In this document: in pieces, positions 10,403 through 18,524 of the stretch | Layout: every line of letters begins with the position of its first letter | Numbering within the stretch: position 1 is the first letter of the stretch | Origin: Sphingomonas dokdonensis | Lineage (GTDB): Bacteria; Pseudomonadota; Alphaproteobacteria; Sphingomonadales; Sphingomonadaceae | Assembly: GCF_002197685.1 (NCBI RefSeq) | Contig: NZ_NBBI01000003.1 | Location: forward strand, 434,001 to 498,000 | Direction: 5' to 3' | Length of the DNA: 64,000 bases | Position numbers and translations under genes: made by a program | Notes under the pieces: generated by a model | Told to the model about the DNA's origin: nothing | The model's input: the letters and a program-made list of their open reading frames with translations, nothing else | Databases searched by the model: none

Positions 10403-10431
10403 TTGACGGGCGGACGCATCATGCGGAATAG
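10403..10431 (+). promoter_or_regulatory. Candidate sigma70-type promoter for ugd
   Basis: TTGACG (10403-10408) and GAATAG (10426-10431) are separated by 17 bp, about 95 bp before the ugd ATG. The spacing is ideal and the -35 is strong, but the -10 is weak. The 228-bp gap upstream of ugd holds no other recognisable element. Confidence 0.4.
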
Positions 10432-10524
10432 CGTCGCCCGGGGGACGTGGGCTGGTCGCATCGCTGGGCGCTGCCTGTCATCTCACACCTGGTTTCGACG
10501 CTACGCAGGGTGGAACAGAACGAG

Positions 10525-11691
10525 ATGAAGATTGCGGTATTCGGGCTCGGCTATGTCGGCCTCTCCAACGCCGTGCTGCTAGCACAGCACAACGAGGTCG
10601 CGGCGGTCGATATCACCCCCGAACGCGTCGCCATGCTCAATGCGAAGCAGTCGCCGATCGTCGATGCGGAGCTTCAGCACTTCCTCACCGATGCGCCGCT
10701 CAACCTGACCGCGACGCTCGATCCGAACGAAGCGCTGGCCGGTGCCGATTACGTCATCGTCGCCACCCCGACCAATTACGATGTCGATACCAACAAGTTC
10801 GACACCTCGTCGGTCGAGGCGGTGATCGCGACCGCGATCGCGGTGAACCGCACCGCCACGATCGTCGTCAAATCGACCATCCCGGTCGGCTTCGTCGACG
10901 ATGTGCGCGCGCGGCTCGGCACCGATCAGGTGATCTTCAGCCCCGAGTTCCTGCGCGAAGGCCGCGCGCTGCACGACAATCTGCATCCCTCGCGCATTAT
11001 CGTCGGCGAGCGATCGGAGCGCGCGCGGATCTTTGCCGATCTGCTGCTCGGCGGCGCGATCAAGAAGGATGTCGAGATCCTGTTCACCGATGCGCGCGAG
11101 GCGGAGGCGATCAAGCTGTTCGCCAACACCTATCTCGCGATGCGCGTCGCCTTCTTCAACGAACTCGACAGCTACGCCATCGCTGGCGGCATGGACACGC
11201 GCCAGATCATCGATGGCGTTGGCCTCGATCCGCGCATCGGCAAGCATTACAACAACCCCAGCTTCGGCTACGGCGGCTATTGCCTGCCCAAGGACACCAA
11301 GCAGCTCCTCGCCAATTACTCGGACGTGCCGCAGAACCTGATCCGCGCGATCGTCGATGCGAACCGCACCCGCAAGGATTTCCTCGCCGATCAGATCCTG
11401 GCACTCCAGCCAAAGACGGTTGGCGTGTTCCGGCTGGTGATGAAGGCAGGCTCCGACAATTTCCGCCAATCGTCGGTGCAGGGCATCATGAAGCGGATCA
11501 AGGCCAAGGGAATCGAAGTGGTGATCTTCGAGCCCGCAATGGATGACGAAGATTTCTTCGGCTCGCGCGTGATGCACGATCTGGATGCGTTCAAGCAGCA
11601 CGCCGACGTCATCATCGCCAACCGCCGGACCGAAGAGCTTGAGGATGTACGCGAAAAGGTATTCACGCGCGATCTGTTCGGGTCGGACTGA
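10525..11691 (+). CDS. ugd: UDP-glucose 6-dehydrogenase
   Basis: 388 residues from ATG 10525 ([15 protein letters not shown]), the same length as the enterobacterial enzyme. It oxidises UDP-glucose to UDP-glucuronate with two NAD+, supplying uronic acid for exopolysaccharide or lipid modification. Visible are the Rossmann GLGYVG, the KSTIPVGF and FSPEFLREG segments, and the catalytic-cysteine segment [15 protein letters not shown]. The C-terminus ends TRDLFGSD, as in E. coli Ugd, so it is of the short enterobacterial type rather than the longer alphaproteobacterial type. It stands alone here, with no other sugar-nucleotide gene adjacent. Confidence 0.95.
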   Translation: MKIAVFGLGYVGLSNAVLLAQHNEVAAVDITPERVAMLNAKQSPIVDAELQHFLTDAPLNLTATLDPNEALAGADYVIVATPTNYDVDTNKFDTSSVEAVIATAIAVNRTATIVVKSTIPVGFVDDVRARLGTDQVIFSPEFLREGRALHDNLHPSRIIVGERSERARIFADLLLGGAIKKDVEILFTDAREAEAIKLFANTYLAMRVAFFNELDSYAIAGGMDTRQIIDGVGLDPRIGKHYNNPSFGYGGYCLPKDTKQLLANYSDVPQNLIRAIVDANRTRKDFLADQILALQPKTVGVFRLVMKAGSDNFRQSSVQGIMKRIKAKGIEVVIFEPAMDDEDFFGSRVMHDLDAFKQHADVIIANRRTEELEDVREKVFTRDLFGSD

Positions 11692-11947
11692 ACGATCGGT
11701 CTCGGAGATGGGCCGGCAGTCGCGCAGGCCGGAGCCTGTTTGAACGGCAGGCTGCTGGTCCGTTGAAGACCAAATTCGCAAATTACGTATCGATGCATCC
11801 AAATGGCTGAGGCTCTCGTACCTATGGAGCGGCTCTAGCCGGCCGCGCGCGATGGCTCGGCGAGTTCCCTAGTGCTCGCCGGGCCGGCGGACAGCCTGCG
11901 GCAGGGTGGCATCACGCACCGGGCGCGCCGATATAGGTGCCACCGCA

Positions 11948-12535
11948 ATGCTTGATCTGTTTGGCACCCCCGTTCTTCCCGGCGCTACCAGCGCCGAGAG
12001 CTTCCTGTCTCCGCCCGAGGAGCAGGCGCTCATTCGCGCGATCGACAGGCTCAATCTTGCGCCGTTCCGTTTTCAGGGGTGGGTGGGCAAGCGGCTGACG
12101 CACAGCTTCGGGCTGCACTATGATTTCGATCACGCCAGCCTCGCTCCGACAACGCCGATGCCCACCTGGCTCTTGCCGATCAGGGATCGCGTCGCGGCCT
12201 TTGCCGGACTCGTACCCGATGCGCTGATTCAGGCGCTCCTCACCCGCTATGATCCGGGTGCGGGGATTGGCTGGCACCGCGACCGACCGCACTTCGACCA
12301 CGTCGTCGGACTGTCGCTCGGCGCGCCGGCCGACATGCGGTTCCGCCGCCGCATGGGCGAGCGGTTCGAGCGTGCGACGATGCCGCTTCCGCCGCGCGGC
12401 ATCTACCATCTCCAGGGCGTCGCACGCTACGAATGGGAGCATAGCATCGCCGAGATGGCGGCGATCCGCTGGTCGATCACCTTTCGCAGCCTGTCGCCGC
12501 GTGGCCGCAGCGCTCTGAGCTACGGCGCCCGCTGA
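11948..12535 (+). CDS. AlkB-family Fe(II)/2-oxoglutarate dioxygenase
   Basis: 195 residues from ATG 11948. The iron ligands of the double-stranded beta-helix are visible as HRD in GWHRDRPHF and His in YEWEHSI, with the 2-oxoglutarate-binding Arg in RWSITFR. The pattern is that of AlkB-like repair demethylases for alkylated DNA or RNA. It converges on the sulfite-exporter gene, with 36 bp between the stops, and is not co-transcribed with the sulfosugar genes. The 256-bp gap upstream of it holds only a weak GGCGAG/CTCGCC hairpin (11859-11880 region) and no clear promoter. Confidence 0.85.
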   Translation: MLDLFGTPVLPGATSAESFLSPPEEQALIRAIDRLNLAPFRFQGWVGKRLTHSFGLHYDFDHASLAPTTPMPTWLLPIRDRVAAFAGLVPDALIQALLTRYDPGAGIGWHRDRPHFDHVVGLSLGAPADMRFRRRMGERFERATMPLPPRGIYHLQGVARYEWEHSIAEMAAIRWSITFRSLSPRGRSALSYGAR

Positions 12536-12571
12536 TACCATCCGGGCACGATTACCGCGCGGCCGGCAACC

Positions 12572-13609
12572 TCACAGCAGGATCAGCGCCCCCGCGAGCG
12601 ACAGCGCCAGCGCGACCAGCGAGGCGGTAACGATCACCAGGATCGGCTTGATGCCGGTTTCCAGCAGCGAACTCATCGGTGCGCGGATACCGGTCGCTGC
12701 GACGGCGCAGGCGAGGCAGCCGGTGGCGATATCCTGCGCGCCGCGGCTCGCGACGGCCGGGATCACGCCCAGCGAATTGACGCCCGCAAAGGCAAAGAAG
12801 CCGACGACGAACCAGGGCAGCGTGATGCCGGTCTTCTTCCCGTCTTCTGGGCGGAAGAAGGCAGCGACCAGCGCCAGCACGGGGGCAAGCAGCGCCACGC
12901 GCGTCAGCTTCACGATGGCCGCGATCTGCCCCGCGCCGTCCGAATAGCTGTACCCCGCGCCCAATGCCTGCGCGACGTCATGGATCGACGCGCCGAGCAT
13001 GAAGCCTGCCTGCCGGTCGGAAAGGCCAAGCTGGTGCGCCAGCGTCGGATACAGGAACATTGCCGTCGCGCTCGCCGCCGAGATGCCGACGAGCACCAGC
13101 GCCAGCTGCGCCTGATTGGCGCGCTTTTCGCCCAGCGTCGTCGCCAGCGCCATCGCCGCCGATGCGCCGCAGATCGCCACTGCGCCGCCCGCCAGCGTGC
13201 CGAACGCGCTGCCGAGACCAAGCACCCGTGCGACGATCACGCCGCTCCCCAGCGTCACCAGCAGGATCGCCATGACCGCCAGCAGCGTCATCGGGCCCAG
13301 CCCGGCGATCTGCCCTAACGTGATGCGCGCACCGACCAGCACGATGCCCCAGCGCAGCAGCGTCTTGGAGGCGAAGCCCAGCCCCGGCCCCATACGCGGG
13401 TCCGCGCCGAGGAAGTTCAGCGCCAGCCCGATCAGCAGCGCCATCAGCGTTAGCGGTGCATTGTAATGATCGGCAACGAACGCCGCCGCCATCGTCGCTA
13501 GCACCGCCACCATCAGGCCGGGCACGAGGTCGCGCCAGCTCGACTTGGGCGAGGGCTCGAGATCGTTGTAGAGGTCCGCCGCGAGCGGCAGCGACGCGTA
13601 CCCGCTCAC
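12572..13609 (-). CDS. YeiH / putative sulfate exporter (PSE) family membrane protein, probable sulfite exporter
   Basis: 345 residues from GTG 13609, chosen because AGGGG stands 8 nt upstream; no in-frame ATG is close. About ten hydrophobic segments match the UPF0324/YeiH family (TC 2.A.98), with diagnostic GGAVAICGASAAMA and LGASIHDVAQALGAGYSYS. Members are repeatedly found beside sulfonate-degradation genes and are proposed to export sulfite or sulfate. It is the last gene of the run smoB-smoC-reductase-sulfoquinovosidase-exporter, starting 62 bp after the sulfoquinovosidase stop. That position fits removal of the sulfite made by the monooxygenase. Transport direction and ion are inferred. 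Confidence 0.85.
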   Translation of the reverse strand: MSGYASLPLAADLYNDLEPSPKSSWRDLVPGLMVAVLATMAAAFVADHYNAPLTLMALLIGLALNFLGADPRMGPGLGFASKTLLRWGIVLVGARITLGQIAGLGPMTLLAVMAILLVTLGSGVIVARVLGLGSAFGTLAGGAVAICGASAAMALATTLGEKRANQAQLALVLVGISAASATAMFLYPTLAHQLGLSDRQAGFMLGASIHDVAQALGAGYSYSDGAGQIAAIVKLTRVALLAPVLALVAAFFRPEDGKKTGITLPWFVVGFFAFAGVNSLGVIPAVASRGAQDIATGCLACAVAATGIRAPMSSLLETGIKPILVIVTASLVALALSLAGALILL

Positions 13610-13671
13610 AGCCGCACCCCTGCTTGCTTTGGCATGACGCTCACCGCGACGAAGCAATAACCGTGCATGGT

Positions 13672-15666
13672 TCACGCCGCGCCGATTGATGCGAACAGAG
13701 CCGCAAAGGCGCTGTCGCTGCGATAAAATACCGGCGGCTGGCCGATCGGTGCGGCAACTTCGGCGGTTGCGCCGCCCACAAATGCCTCGCCCGACCAAAG
13801 ATGTCGCCATTCGGCACCGGCGGGCAGATAGGCGTGCCACCGCTCGGCACCCGCCTCGATCACCGGCGCGACGATCAGATCGCGGCCGTAAGCGAATTGC
13901 GTCTCCACGCCCCAGCAGCCAGCGTCATCCTCGTAATCGAGAAACAGCGCGCGTTGCAGCGGCAGGCCGGTCGCCGCTGCTTCTTCGCACAGATGCGCGA
14001 CATAGGGCGCGAGCGCGGCGTGAACCTTGGTCATCGCCACGAAGTGCGCCAGCACCGCGTCATCGCCGTCAAGCTGCAAATTGCTGTCCGGTCGATTGCC
14101 CTCGTGACTGCGCATCACCGGCGAGAAAGCGGACAGCTCGCTCCAGCGCATCAGCAGCTCGGGCGTGCGGACGTTGTCATACAGGCTGGTGTACCCGCCC
14201 AGATCGCTGTGGTGATAGGCATTGCCGACCAGGCCGGACGACAGCGCCGCGCGGATCACCGTGCCGATCCCGTCGTGGCGCGAGAAGTCGACGCACTGGT
14301 CGCCCGCCCACAGCAGTGGGCAATGCGCGCCCACCCCGGTGAAGCCCGCGCGCATGAAGAATACGGCATCGCCGGTCTTACTGCGGCTCGCCACCGCCCG
14401 TGCGTTCACCTCCGCCCAGAGCGTCGGCCAGGCATTGTGCGCCAGCATGCCATCGCTGCCGTCGTGCAGGCGCACGTCGGTCGGCAGATACTCGCCGAAA
14501 TCCGCCATCCATCCCGACAGGCCGATGTCCAACATCTCGCGGCCGATCACGCGGTCGGCGAACCATTCGGCGGCGGCCGGGTTGGTGAAATCGACGATGC
14601 CGCAGTCGAACTCGCCGAAATCGACGATATACGGCTCGTCCGCGTCGAGCTTCAGCGCGAGATACCCGGCTTCGGCGGCCTCGACATATTGCGTGCCGTC
14701 GATTGCCAGATAGGGGTTCACATAGCCCATGAAGCGGATGCCGCGATCGTTCAGCTCCGCAATCTTCTGCTTAAGGTTTGGATAGCGCGCGTCGTTCGCT
14801 TTCCAATCCCAGAACAGCCGCTTGCCGAAGCTGGTGACGCGCAGGCCGATCCAGTCCTCGCACCACAGCCCGGTCACCTCGGCCCCCGCCGCGATGATCT
14901 TTTCCATGCGCTCGAAGCTGCGCGTGCCGTCCTTCAGCCCCAGGATCGCGCCCGAAAAGGCCCAGGCGGGTAGCTGCGGCTGCCGCCCGAAGCGTGTGGA
15001 AAGCTGTCCGACGAGGCTGGCGAAGCGATCCGCCGCGAACAGCTCGATCCGTGCGGGTATTTCCCAGACCTCGATCTCGGGCGCGTCCGCATCGCGAAAG
15101 TCGAAGCAGCTATATGCCGTCGTATCGACATGCAGCGCGTAGCGGCGCGAGGAAAGATAGGTCGGCTGCGGATAATTGGTGTTCCAGTAATCGCCGCCGG
15201 AGCGGTGGTCGCGGTCGCACTGGAACGTCATGAGCGTCGACTTGTCGCGCCCGATACCCGGCTCCGACGTCCACATCGGAAAACGCCGGCCCGCCATGTC
15301 GACATAGGACAGTTGCTCGCCGCCGCCCCAGAAACGCTCGCCAGCCTCGCCGACGGTGCTCAGCCACAGCCGGTTGAGCGCCGGGTCGAGCGCCTCGCAT
15401 GCCAACGCGCCGTCGCGCACGGTCAACGCCAGCAGCGCGCGGCCGCCTGCAGACAGGATTACGCGATCGCCGTCGATCGCCGCTTCGCGGAGCGCCACGC
15501 GCTCGGCAAGCTTGTCCTCAAGAAAGTAATTGCCGCGATACATATCGACGCGGGGGCTTCCCGCGCCGACGAACAGCGCCGGCGCGTCGGCACGGTGGCG
15601 GATGACCAGCACGTCGCCGGCAAAGATGTCGAACCCGCCCTCGGCAGCGTGGAGGCGTACGCTCAT
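13672..15666 (-). CDS. yihQ: Sulfoquinovosidase, GH31 (YihQ/SmoI type, KERWY sulfonate pocket)
   Basis: 664 residues from ATG 15666. A GH31 glycosidase that hydrolyses alpha-sulfoquinovosides such as sulfoquinovosyl glycerol. The catalytic nucleophile is Asp389 in GWMADFGEYLP and the acid/base is Asp456 in WAGDQ. The residues that set sulfoquinovosidases apart from ordinary alpha-glucosidases are visible: Lys245 (GLKDGT), Glu270 (WCEDW), Arg283 and Trp286 (GKRLFW), and Tyr492 (GGYT). This is the KERWY subtype seen in Agrobacterium, versus QQRWY in E. coli YihQ. No signal peptide is seen, so it is cytoplasmic. The start overlaps the FMN-reductase stop by 4 nt (ATGA), implying translational coupling. 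Confidence 0.93.
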   Translation of the reverse strand: MSVRLHAAEGGFDIFAGDVLVIRHRADAPALFVGAGSPRVDMYRGNYFLEDKLAERVALREAAIDGDRVILSAGGRALLALTVRDGALACEALDPALNRLWLSTVGEAGERFWGGGEQLSYVDMAGRRFPMWTSEPGIGRDKSTLMTFQCDRDHRSGGDYWNTNYPQPTYLSSRRYALHVDTTAYSCFDFRDADAPEIEVWEIPARIELFAADRFASLVGQLSTRFGRQPQLPAWAFSGAILGLKDGTRSFERMEKIIAAGAEVTGLWCEDWIGLRVTSFGKRLFWDWKANDARYPNLKQKIAELNDRGIRFMGYVNPYLAIDGTQYVEAAEAGYLALKLDADEPYIVDFGEFDCGIVDFTNPAAAEWFADRVIGREMLDIGLSGWMADFGEYLPTDVRLHDGSDGMLAHNAWPTLWAEVNARAVASRSKTGDAVFFMRAGFTGVGAHCPLLWAGDQCVDFSRHDGIGTVIRAALSSGLVGNAYHHSDLGGYTSLYDNVRTPELLMRWSELSAFSPVMRSHEGNRPDSNLQLDGDDAVLAHFVAMTKVHAALAPYVAHLCEEAAATGLPLQRALFLDYEDDAGCWGVETQFAYGRDLIVAPVIEAGAERWHAYLPAGAEWRHLWSGEAFVGGATAEVAAPIGQPPVFYRSDSAFAALFASIGAA

Positions 15667-16247
15667 GCCGCGGCCCGCGTTGCATGGTCGCGCAGCGCGG
15701 CGGCGGCAACCTGCCGTCCGACGAGGCGCAGTTGCTCGATCACCGCCGGGTCGCTGCATCCGCCCTGCGCGTCGAGCTTGGTCTGCGCGCTGTTCACCGT
15801 TGCCGCAAAGGGCGTCGGCCAGCCCCGCAGCGCATGCGCGATCGAGCGCAGCGCCGCGACCGTCGATCCGGTCGCCTGCCAGCCGTAAGCGGTGGCGATC
15901 AGCCCGACCGGCACATCCGCCAGATACGGCCGCGAATCGCGCGCGGTTTCTTCCAAGAGGTCGATCGCGTTCTTCACGAGGCCGGACACGCTGCCGTGAT
16001 AACCGGGCGAGGCGATGATCACGCCAGAGGCGGCGCGCACCGCCGACACCAGCGCTCGCTCTTTATCCGCACGGGTCACGCCGGGCGTGTATAGCGGCAG
16101 TGCGGCCAGCGCCTCGCCGCCAAACAACTGGATGTCTGCGCCTGCCGCGGCAGCGGCGGCGAGCGCGATCTGCAACGCGCGCTCGGTTGACGAGCCGGCG
16201 ACGGTGGTCCCGCCGATGCCAACGATCAGTGGCTTGTCGGTGTGCAT
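15663..16247 (-). CDS. NADPH-dependent FMN reductase (SsuE-like), partner of the sulfoquinovose monooxygenase
   Basis: 194 residues from ATG 16247, with AGGA 8 nt upstream. A flavodoxin-like fold is indicated by the phosphate-binding loop GTTVAGSSTERAL near residues 13-25 and the SPGYHGSVSGLVKNAIDLLE flavin-contact segment typical of SsuE. It should supply FMNH2 to the two-component monooxygenase encoded just upstream. In Agrobacterium the corresponding SmoA belongs to a flavin-reductase group; this cluster uses an SsuE-type protein instead, which I infer from motifs only. It is followed directly by the sulfoquinovosidase with an ATGA overlap. Confidence 0.85.
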   Translation of the reverse strand: MHTDKPLIVGIGGTTVAGSSTERALQIALAAAAAAGADIQLFGGEALAALPLYTPGVTRADKERALVSAVRAASGVIIASPGYHGSVSGLVKNAIDLLEETARDSRPYLADVPVGLIATAYGWQATGSTVAALRSIAHALRGWPTPFAATVNSAQTKLDAQGGCSDPAVIEQLRLVGRQVAAAALRDHATRAAA

Positions 16248-16349
16248 GTATCTTTTCCTCTCACCGCCGCCGCGCGGGGTCATCGTCCGGCCTGCCGGTC
16301 TGCCGACGCCACGCGCGCTGCAGGGGCAGGTCTCGGCCGGTGCGGCACA

Positions 16350-16379
16350 AGGCGGGCGGACTGCGCAGCCCGCCCGCCT
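16350..16379 (-). terminator. GC-rich stem-loop between smoC and the FMN-reductase gene
   Basis: Perfect 10-bp arms AGGCGGGCGG and CCGCCCGCCT with a 10-nt loop lie 7 nt beyond the smoC stop. There is no T-run downstream, so a full rho-independent terminator is unlikely. It may cause partial termination or protect the 3' end of a smoB-smoC message. It sits within the only sizeable gap (139 bp) of this operon. Confidence 0.4.
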
Positions 16380-16386
16380 GGACTTC

Positions 16387-17463
16387 TCAAACCGCGAGCG
16401 GCCCGTGCTCGAGCTTGGGCAGCACGTGGCGGGCGAACAGATCGGCTTCCGCGGCATGCGGATAGCCCGACAGGATGAACGCCTCGATGCCCATGTCCTG
16501 GTACATCTTCAGCTTCGCGAGCACCTGATCTGGATCGCCGACGATTGCCGCGCCGCAGCCCGAGCGCGCCCGGCCGACACCGGTCCACAGATTCGCCTCG
16601 GCATAGCCATCGTCGGTCGCGCCCTCGCGCAGTGCGGCCTGAGCGGCGACGCCGGTTGAGGTGGTGTCGAGCGACTTGTTACGGATCGCCTCGCCCTGCG
16701 CGGCGTCCAGCTTCGACAGCAGGCGGTCGGCAGCAGCGCGCGCCTCGGTTTCGGTGTCACGTACCACGACATGCGCGCGATAGCCGAACTTCAGCGTGCG
16801 GCCGTGCTTGGCGGCGCGCGCGGTCATGTCGTCGATGATCGACTGGACCGCTTCCTTCTTGTCGGGCCACATCAGATAGACGTCCGCGCCCTGCGCTGCG
16901 ACTTCCCGTGCGTCCGGCGACAGCCCGCCGAAATACAGCGGCGGGCACTTGCCCGACACGGTCGTTACCGCCGGCGGATCGAGCTTCAGCTTCCAGAACT
17001 CGCCCTGGTGATCCAGCGCCTCGCCGTTCAGCATGGTTTTCAGGATCTGCATCGCTTCCAGCGTGCGGGCATAGCGCGGTGCCGACGCCAGCGTCTCGCC
17101 CGGCAGGTCGGAGGAGATGATGTTCACCGTCAGCCGCCCGCCCAGGATGCGATCGATCGTCGCGATCTGGCGCGCCAACTGCGGCGGCCAGCTCTCGCCG
17201 ATGCGCACTGCCATCAGCAGGCGCATGCGCTTCACCATCGTCGCGATCGCCGCGGCAAAGGCGGTGGTGTCGATCCCCAGCGCATAGCCCGACGGCAGCA
17301 GGATATTGTCGAACCCGCCCGTTTCGGCCTGCATCACGATGTCGCGGCAATGCTCCCAGCTCGACTTCAGCTTGGGATCGGGAACGCCGAGAAACTCGTA
17401 ATCGTCATCGCACAGCGCGGAAAACCAGCTGACTTCGCACCCTTTGTTCGTCGAACCCGTCAC
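16387..17463 (-). CDS. smoC: FMNH2-dependent sulfoquinovose monooxygenase (SsuD/SmoC-like)
   Basis: 358 residues from GTG 17463, which overlaps the smoB stop as GTGA. A luciferase-like (LLM class) flavin monooxygenase with SsuD-type features: NILLPSGYALGIDTTAFAAA, RIGESWPPQLARQIATIDR, GRLTVNIISSD and NLWTGVGRARSGCGAAIVGD. The expected reaction is oxidative desulfonation of sulfoquinovose with FMNH2 and O2 to 6-oxo-glucose and sulfite. General alkanesulfonate monooxygenase is the alternative, but the coupled sulfoquinovosidase and aldo-keto reductase, and the close resemblance I recall to Agrobacterium SmoC, favour sulfoquinovose. Confidence 0.88.
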   Translation of the reverse strand: MTGSTNKGCEVSWFSALCDDDYEFLGVPDPKLKSSWEHCRDIVMQAETGGFDNILLPSGYALGIDTTAFAAAIATMVKRMRLLMAVRIGESWPPQLARQIATIDRILGGRLTVNIISSDLPGETLASAPRYARTLEAMQILKTMLNGEALDHQGEFWKLKLDPPAVTTVSGKCPPLYFGGLSPDAREVAAQGADVYLMWPDKKEAVQSIIDDMTARAAKHGRTLKFGYRAHVVVRDTETEARAAADRLLSKLDAAQGEAIRNKSLDTTSTGVAAQAALREGATDDGYAEANLWTGVGRARSGCGAAIVGDPDQVLAKLKMYQDMGIEAFILSGYPHAAEADLFARHVLPKLEHGPLAV

Positions 17464-18368
17464 GGCAAACGTTCTCCCATGCTGGCTTGAAGGACGGCGT
17501 ACCATTGCTCGCGCGTCCATTGCGGTTTGTAGGCATCGGGGATCGTGGCGATCCGCGACACATTCTGCGTGCCGACGATCGGGATCGGGCGCGCGGGATG
17601 CGCCATGATCCAGCTATAGGCGGCTGCCGTGCGATCGACGCCGGCTTCGCTCGCCTTCTCGTCAAGCAGCGCGACCACGGCGCGCGAGCGCTCGTCGGTC
17701 GGCTCGGCCAGGCGGCCACCGCCCAGCGGCGACCAGGCGAGCACCGCCATGCCGCGCTGCATCGCCTGATCGAACAGACCGTCGAACAGCGGCGCGGTGG
17801 CGAGCGCCGAAAACTCGGGCTGGTGGCTCACGATCGGCACGGAAAGGAACTCGGCAAGCGCCGCGGTCTGCTGCGGCGTGTGGTTCGACACGCCGATCGC
17901 GGTGATCTTGCCCGCGGTACGGGCATCGTCGAGCGCGCGCGCCACTTCCTGCGGGTGCGCCAGCATGTCGGGGCGGTGGATCTGGTACAGGTCGATCTTG
18001 TCGCAGCGCAGTCGCGTCAGCGAGGCGTCGATTGCCTCGGCGAGATAGCTGGCGCTCGAATCATACGGCACGCCCATGCGGATGCCGCCCTTGGAGGCGA
18101 GCACCATCTTGTCGCGCAGGGCAGGCGCGTCCGCGAACACTTGGCCGAGCAGCGCCTCGGAGGCGCCGAAGTCCTCGTTATTGTCCGGGCCATAGATGTC
18201 GGCGGTGTCGAACAGGGTCACGCCGGCATCGAACGCCGCTTCGACGAGGGCGCGCGCAGCGGCGACATCGGTGCCGCGAAAGCGCCACATGCCCCAGGCC
18301 ATGGTGCTGATGGTGAGTCCGGTGTCACCCAGGGCGACGGAGCGAGCGGGGGGAGCTAAATAAGACAC
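17460..18368 (-). CDS. smoB: Aldo-keto reductase, probable 6-oxo-glucose reductase (SmoB-like)
   Basis: 302 residues from GTG 18368. The AKR tetrad is visible as Asp54 and Tyr59 (DTADIYG), Lys93 (ASKGG) and His131 (QIHRPD), with the NADP-binding end in PIPIVGTQN. It should reduce the 6-oxo-glucose produced by SmoC to glucose with NADPH, completing desulfurisation. The start is unusual: no Shine-Dalgarno sequence precedes it. A TATAAG hexamer lies 6 nt upstream and the GTG lies inside the 18-bp operator-like palindrome, so a leaderless message is possible. It is the first gene of the leftward operon and overlaps smoC by 4 nt. Confidence 0.87.
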   Translation of the reverse strand: MSYLAPPARSVALGDTGLTISTMAWGMWRFRGTDVAAARALVEAAFDAGVTLFDTADIYGPDNNEDFGASEALLGQVFADAPALRDKMVLASKGGIRMGVPYDSSASYLAEAIDASLTRLRCDKIDLYQIHRPDMLAHPQEVARALDDARTAGKITAIGVSNHTPQQTAALAEFLSVPIVSHQPEFSALATAPLFDGLFDQAMQRGMAVLAWSPLGGGRLAEPTDERSRAVVALLDEKASEAGVDRTAAAYSWIMAHPARPIPIVGTQNVSRIATIPDAYKPQWTREQWYAVLQASMGERLP

Positions 18369-18378
18369 CGTTGTCTTA
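18361..18378. promoter_or_regulatory. LacI-type operator, site 1 (smoB / receptor divergent promoter)
   Basis: An 18-bp palindrome TAAGACACCGTTGTCTTA with a central CG, 8 of 9 half-site positions symmetric. Its 12-bp core GACACCGTTGTC (18364-18375) recurs exactly, in the other orientation, 35 bp upstream of the MFS gene. Central-CG palindromes of this kind are typical LacI-family operators and a lacI gene lies in the island. The site covers the -35 of the rightward promoter and the -10 and start codon of leftward smoB. Confidence 0.75.
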
Positions 18379-18380
18379 TA
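18368..18380 (-). promoter_or_regulatory. Candidate -10 element giving a leaderless smoB transcript
   Basis: On the minus strand TATAAG occupies 18380-18375, followed by 6 nt and then the GTG start of smoB at 18368. This is the distance expected from a -10 box to a transcription start. No convincing -35 is seen at 17 bp (TTCCCT only). Confidence 0.35.
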
Positions 18381-18400
18381 CGTTCGAATCGGCTTATAGG
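18371..18400 (+). promoter_or_regulatory. Candidate promoter for the sulfosugar TonB receptor
   Basis: TTGTCT (18371-18376) and TATAGG (18395-18400) are spaced by 18 bp. The -35 lies inside the operator, so a bound repressor would block it. The leader to the receptor ATG would be about 115 nt; nothing else is recognised in it. Confidence 0.4.
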
Positions 18401-18524
18401 GAAGCGGTCAATTGAAACGTCGCCCGATCCGCGATCGCCATGAAAGTCTCTGCCAAGGAGCGGGATGATTGCAGGGCGCCGTGGATTTGGCGGCGTTTGA
18501 CTGGTTTGGGGTTTGGAGAGGGTT

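Noticed and set aside
11859-11880. GGCGAG/CTCGCC hairpin upstream of the AlkB-like gene
   Set aside because: Only a 6-bp stem with a 10-nt loop and no T-run; too weak to call a terminator.
11948-12535. 2-oxoglutarate dioxygenase as an alternative sulfoquinovose-desulfonating enzyme
   Set aside because: The motifs and short length are those of AlkB repair enzymes, not TauD-like sulfonate dioxygenases, and it is on the opposite strand, outside the operon.
13672-15666. Generic alpha-glucosidase / alpha-xylosidase annotation
   Set aside because: The Lys-Glu-Arg-Trp-Tyr sulfonate set and the monooxygenase/reductase neighbours point to sulfoquinovosidase.
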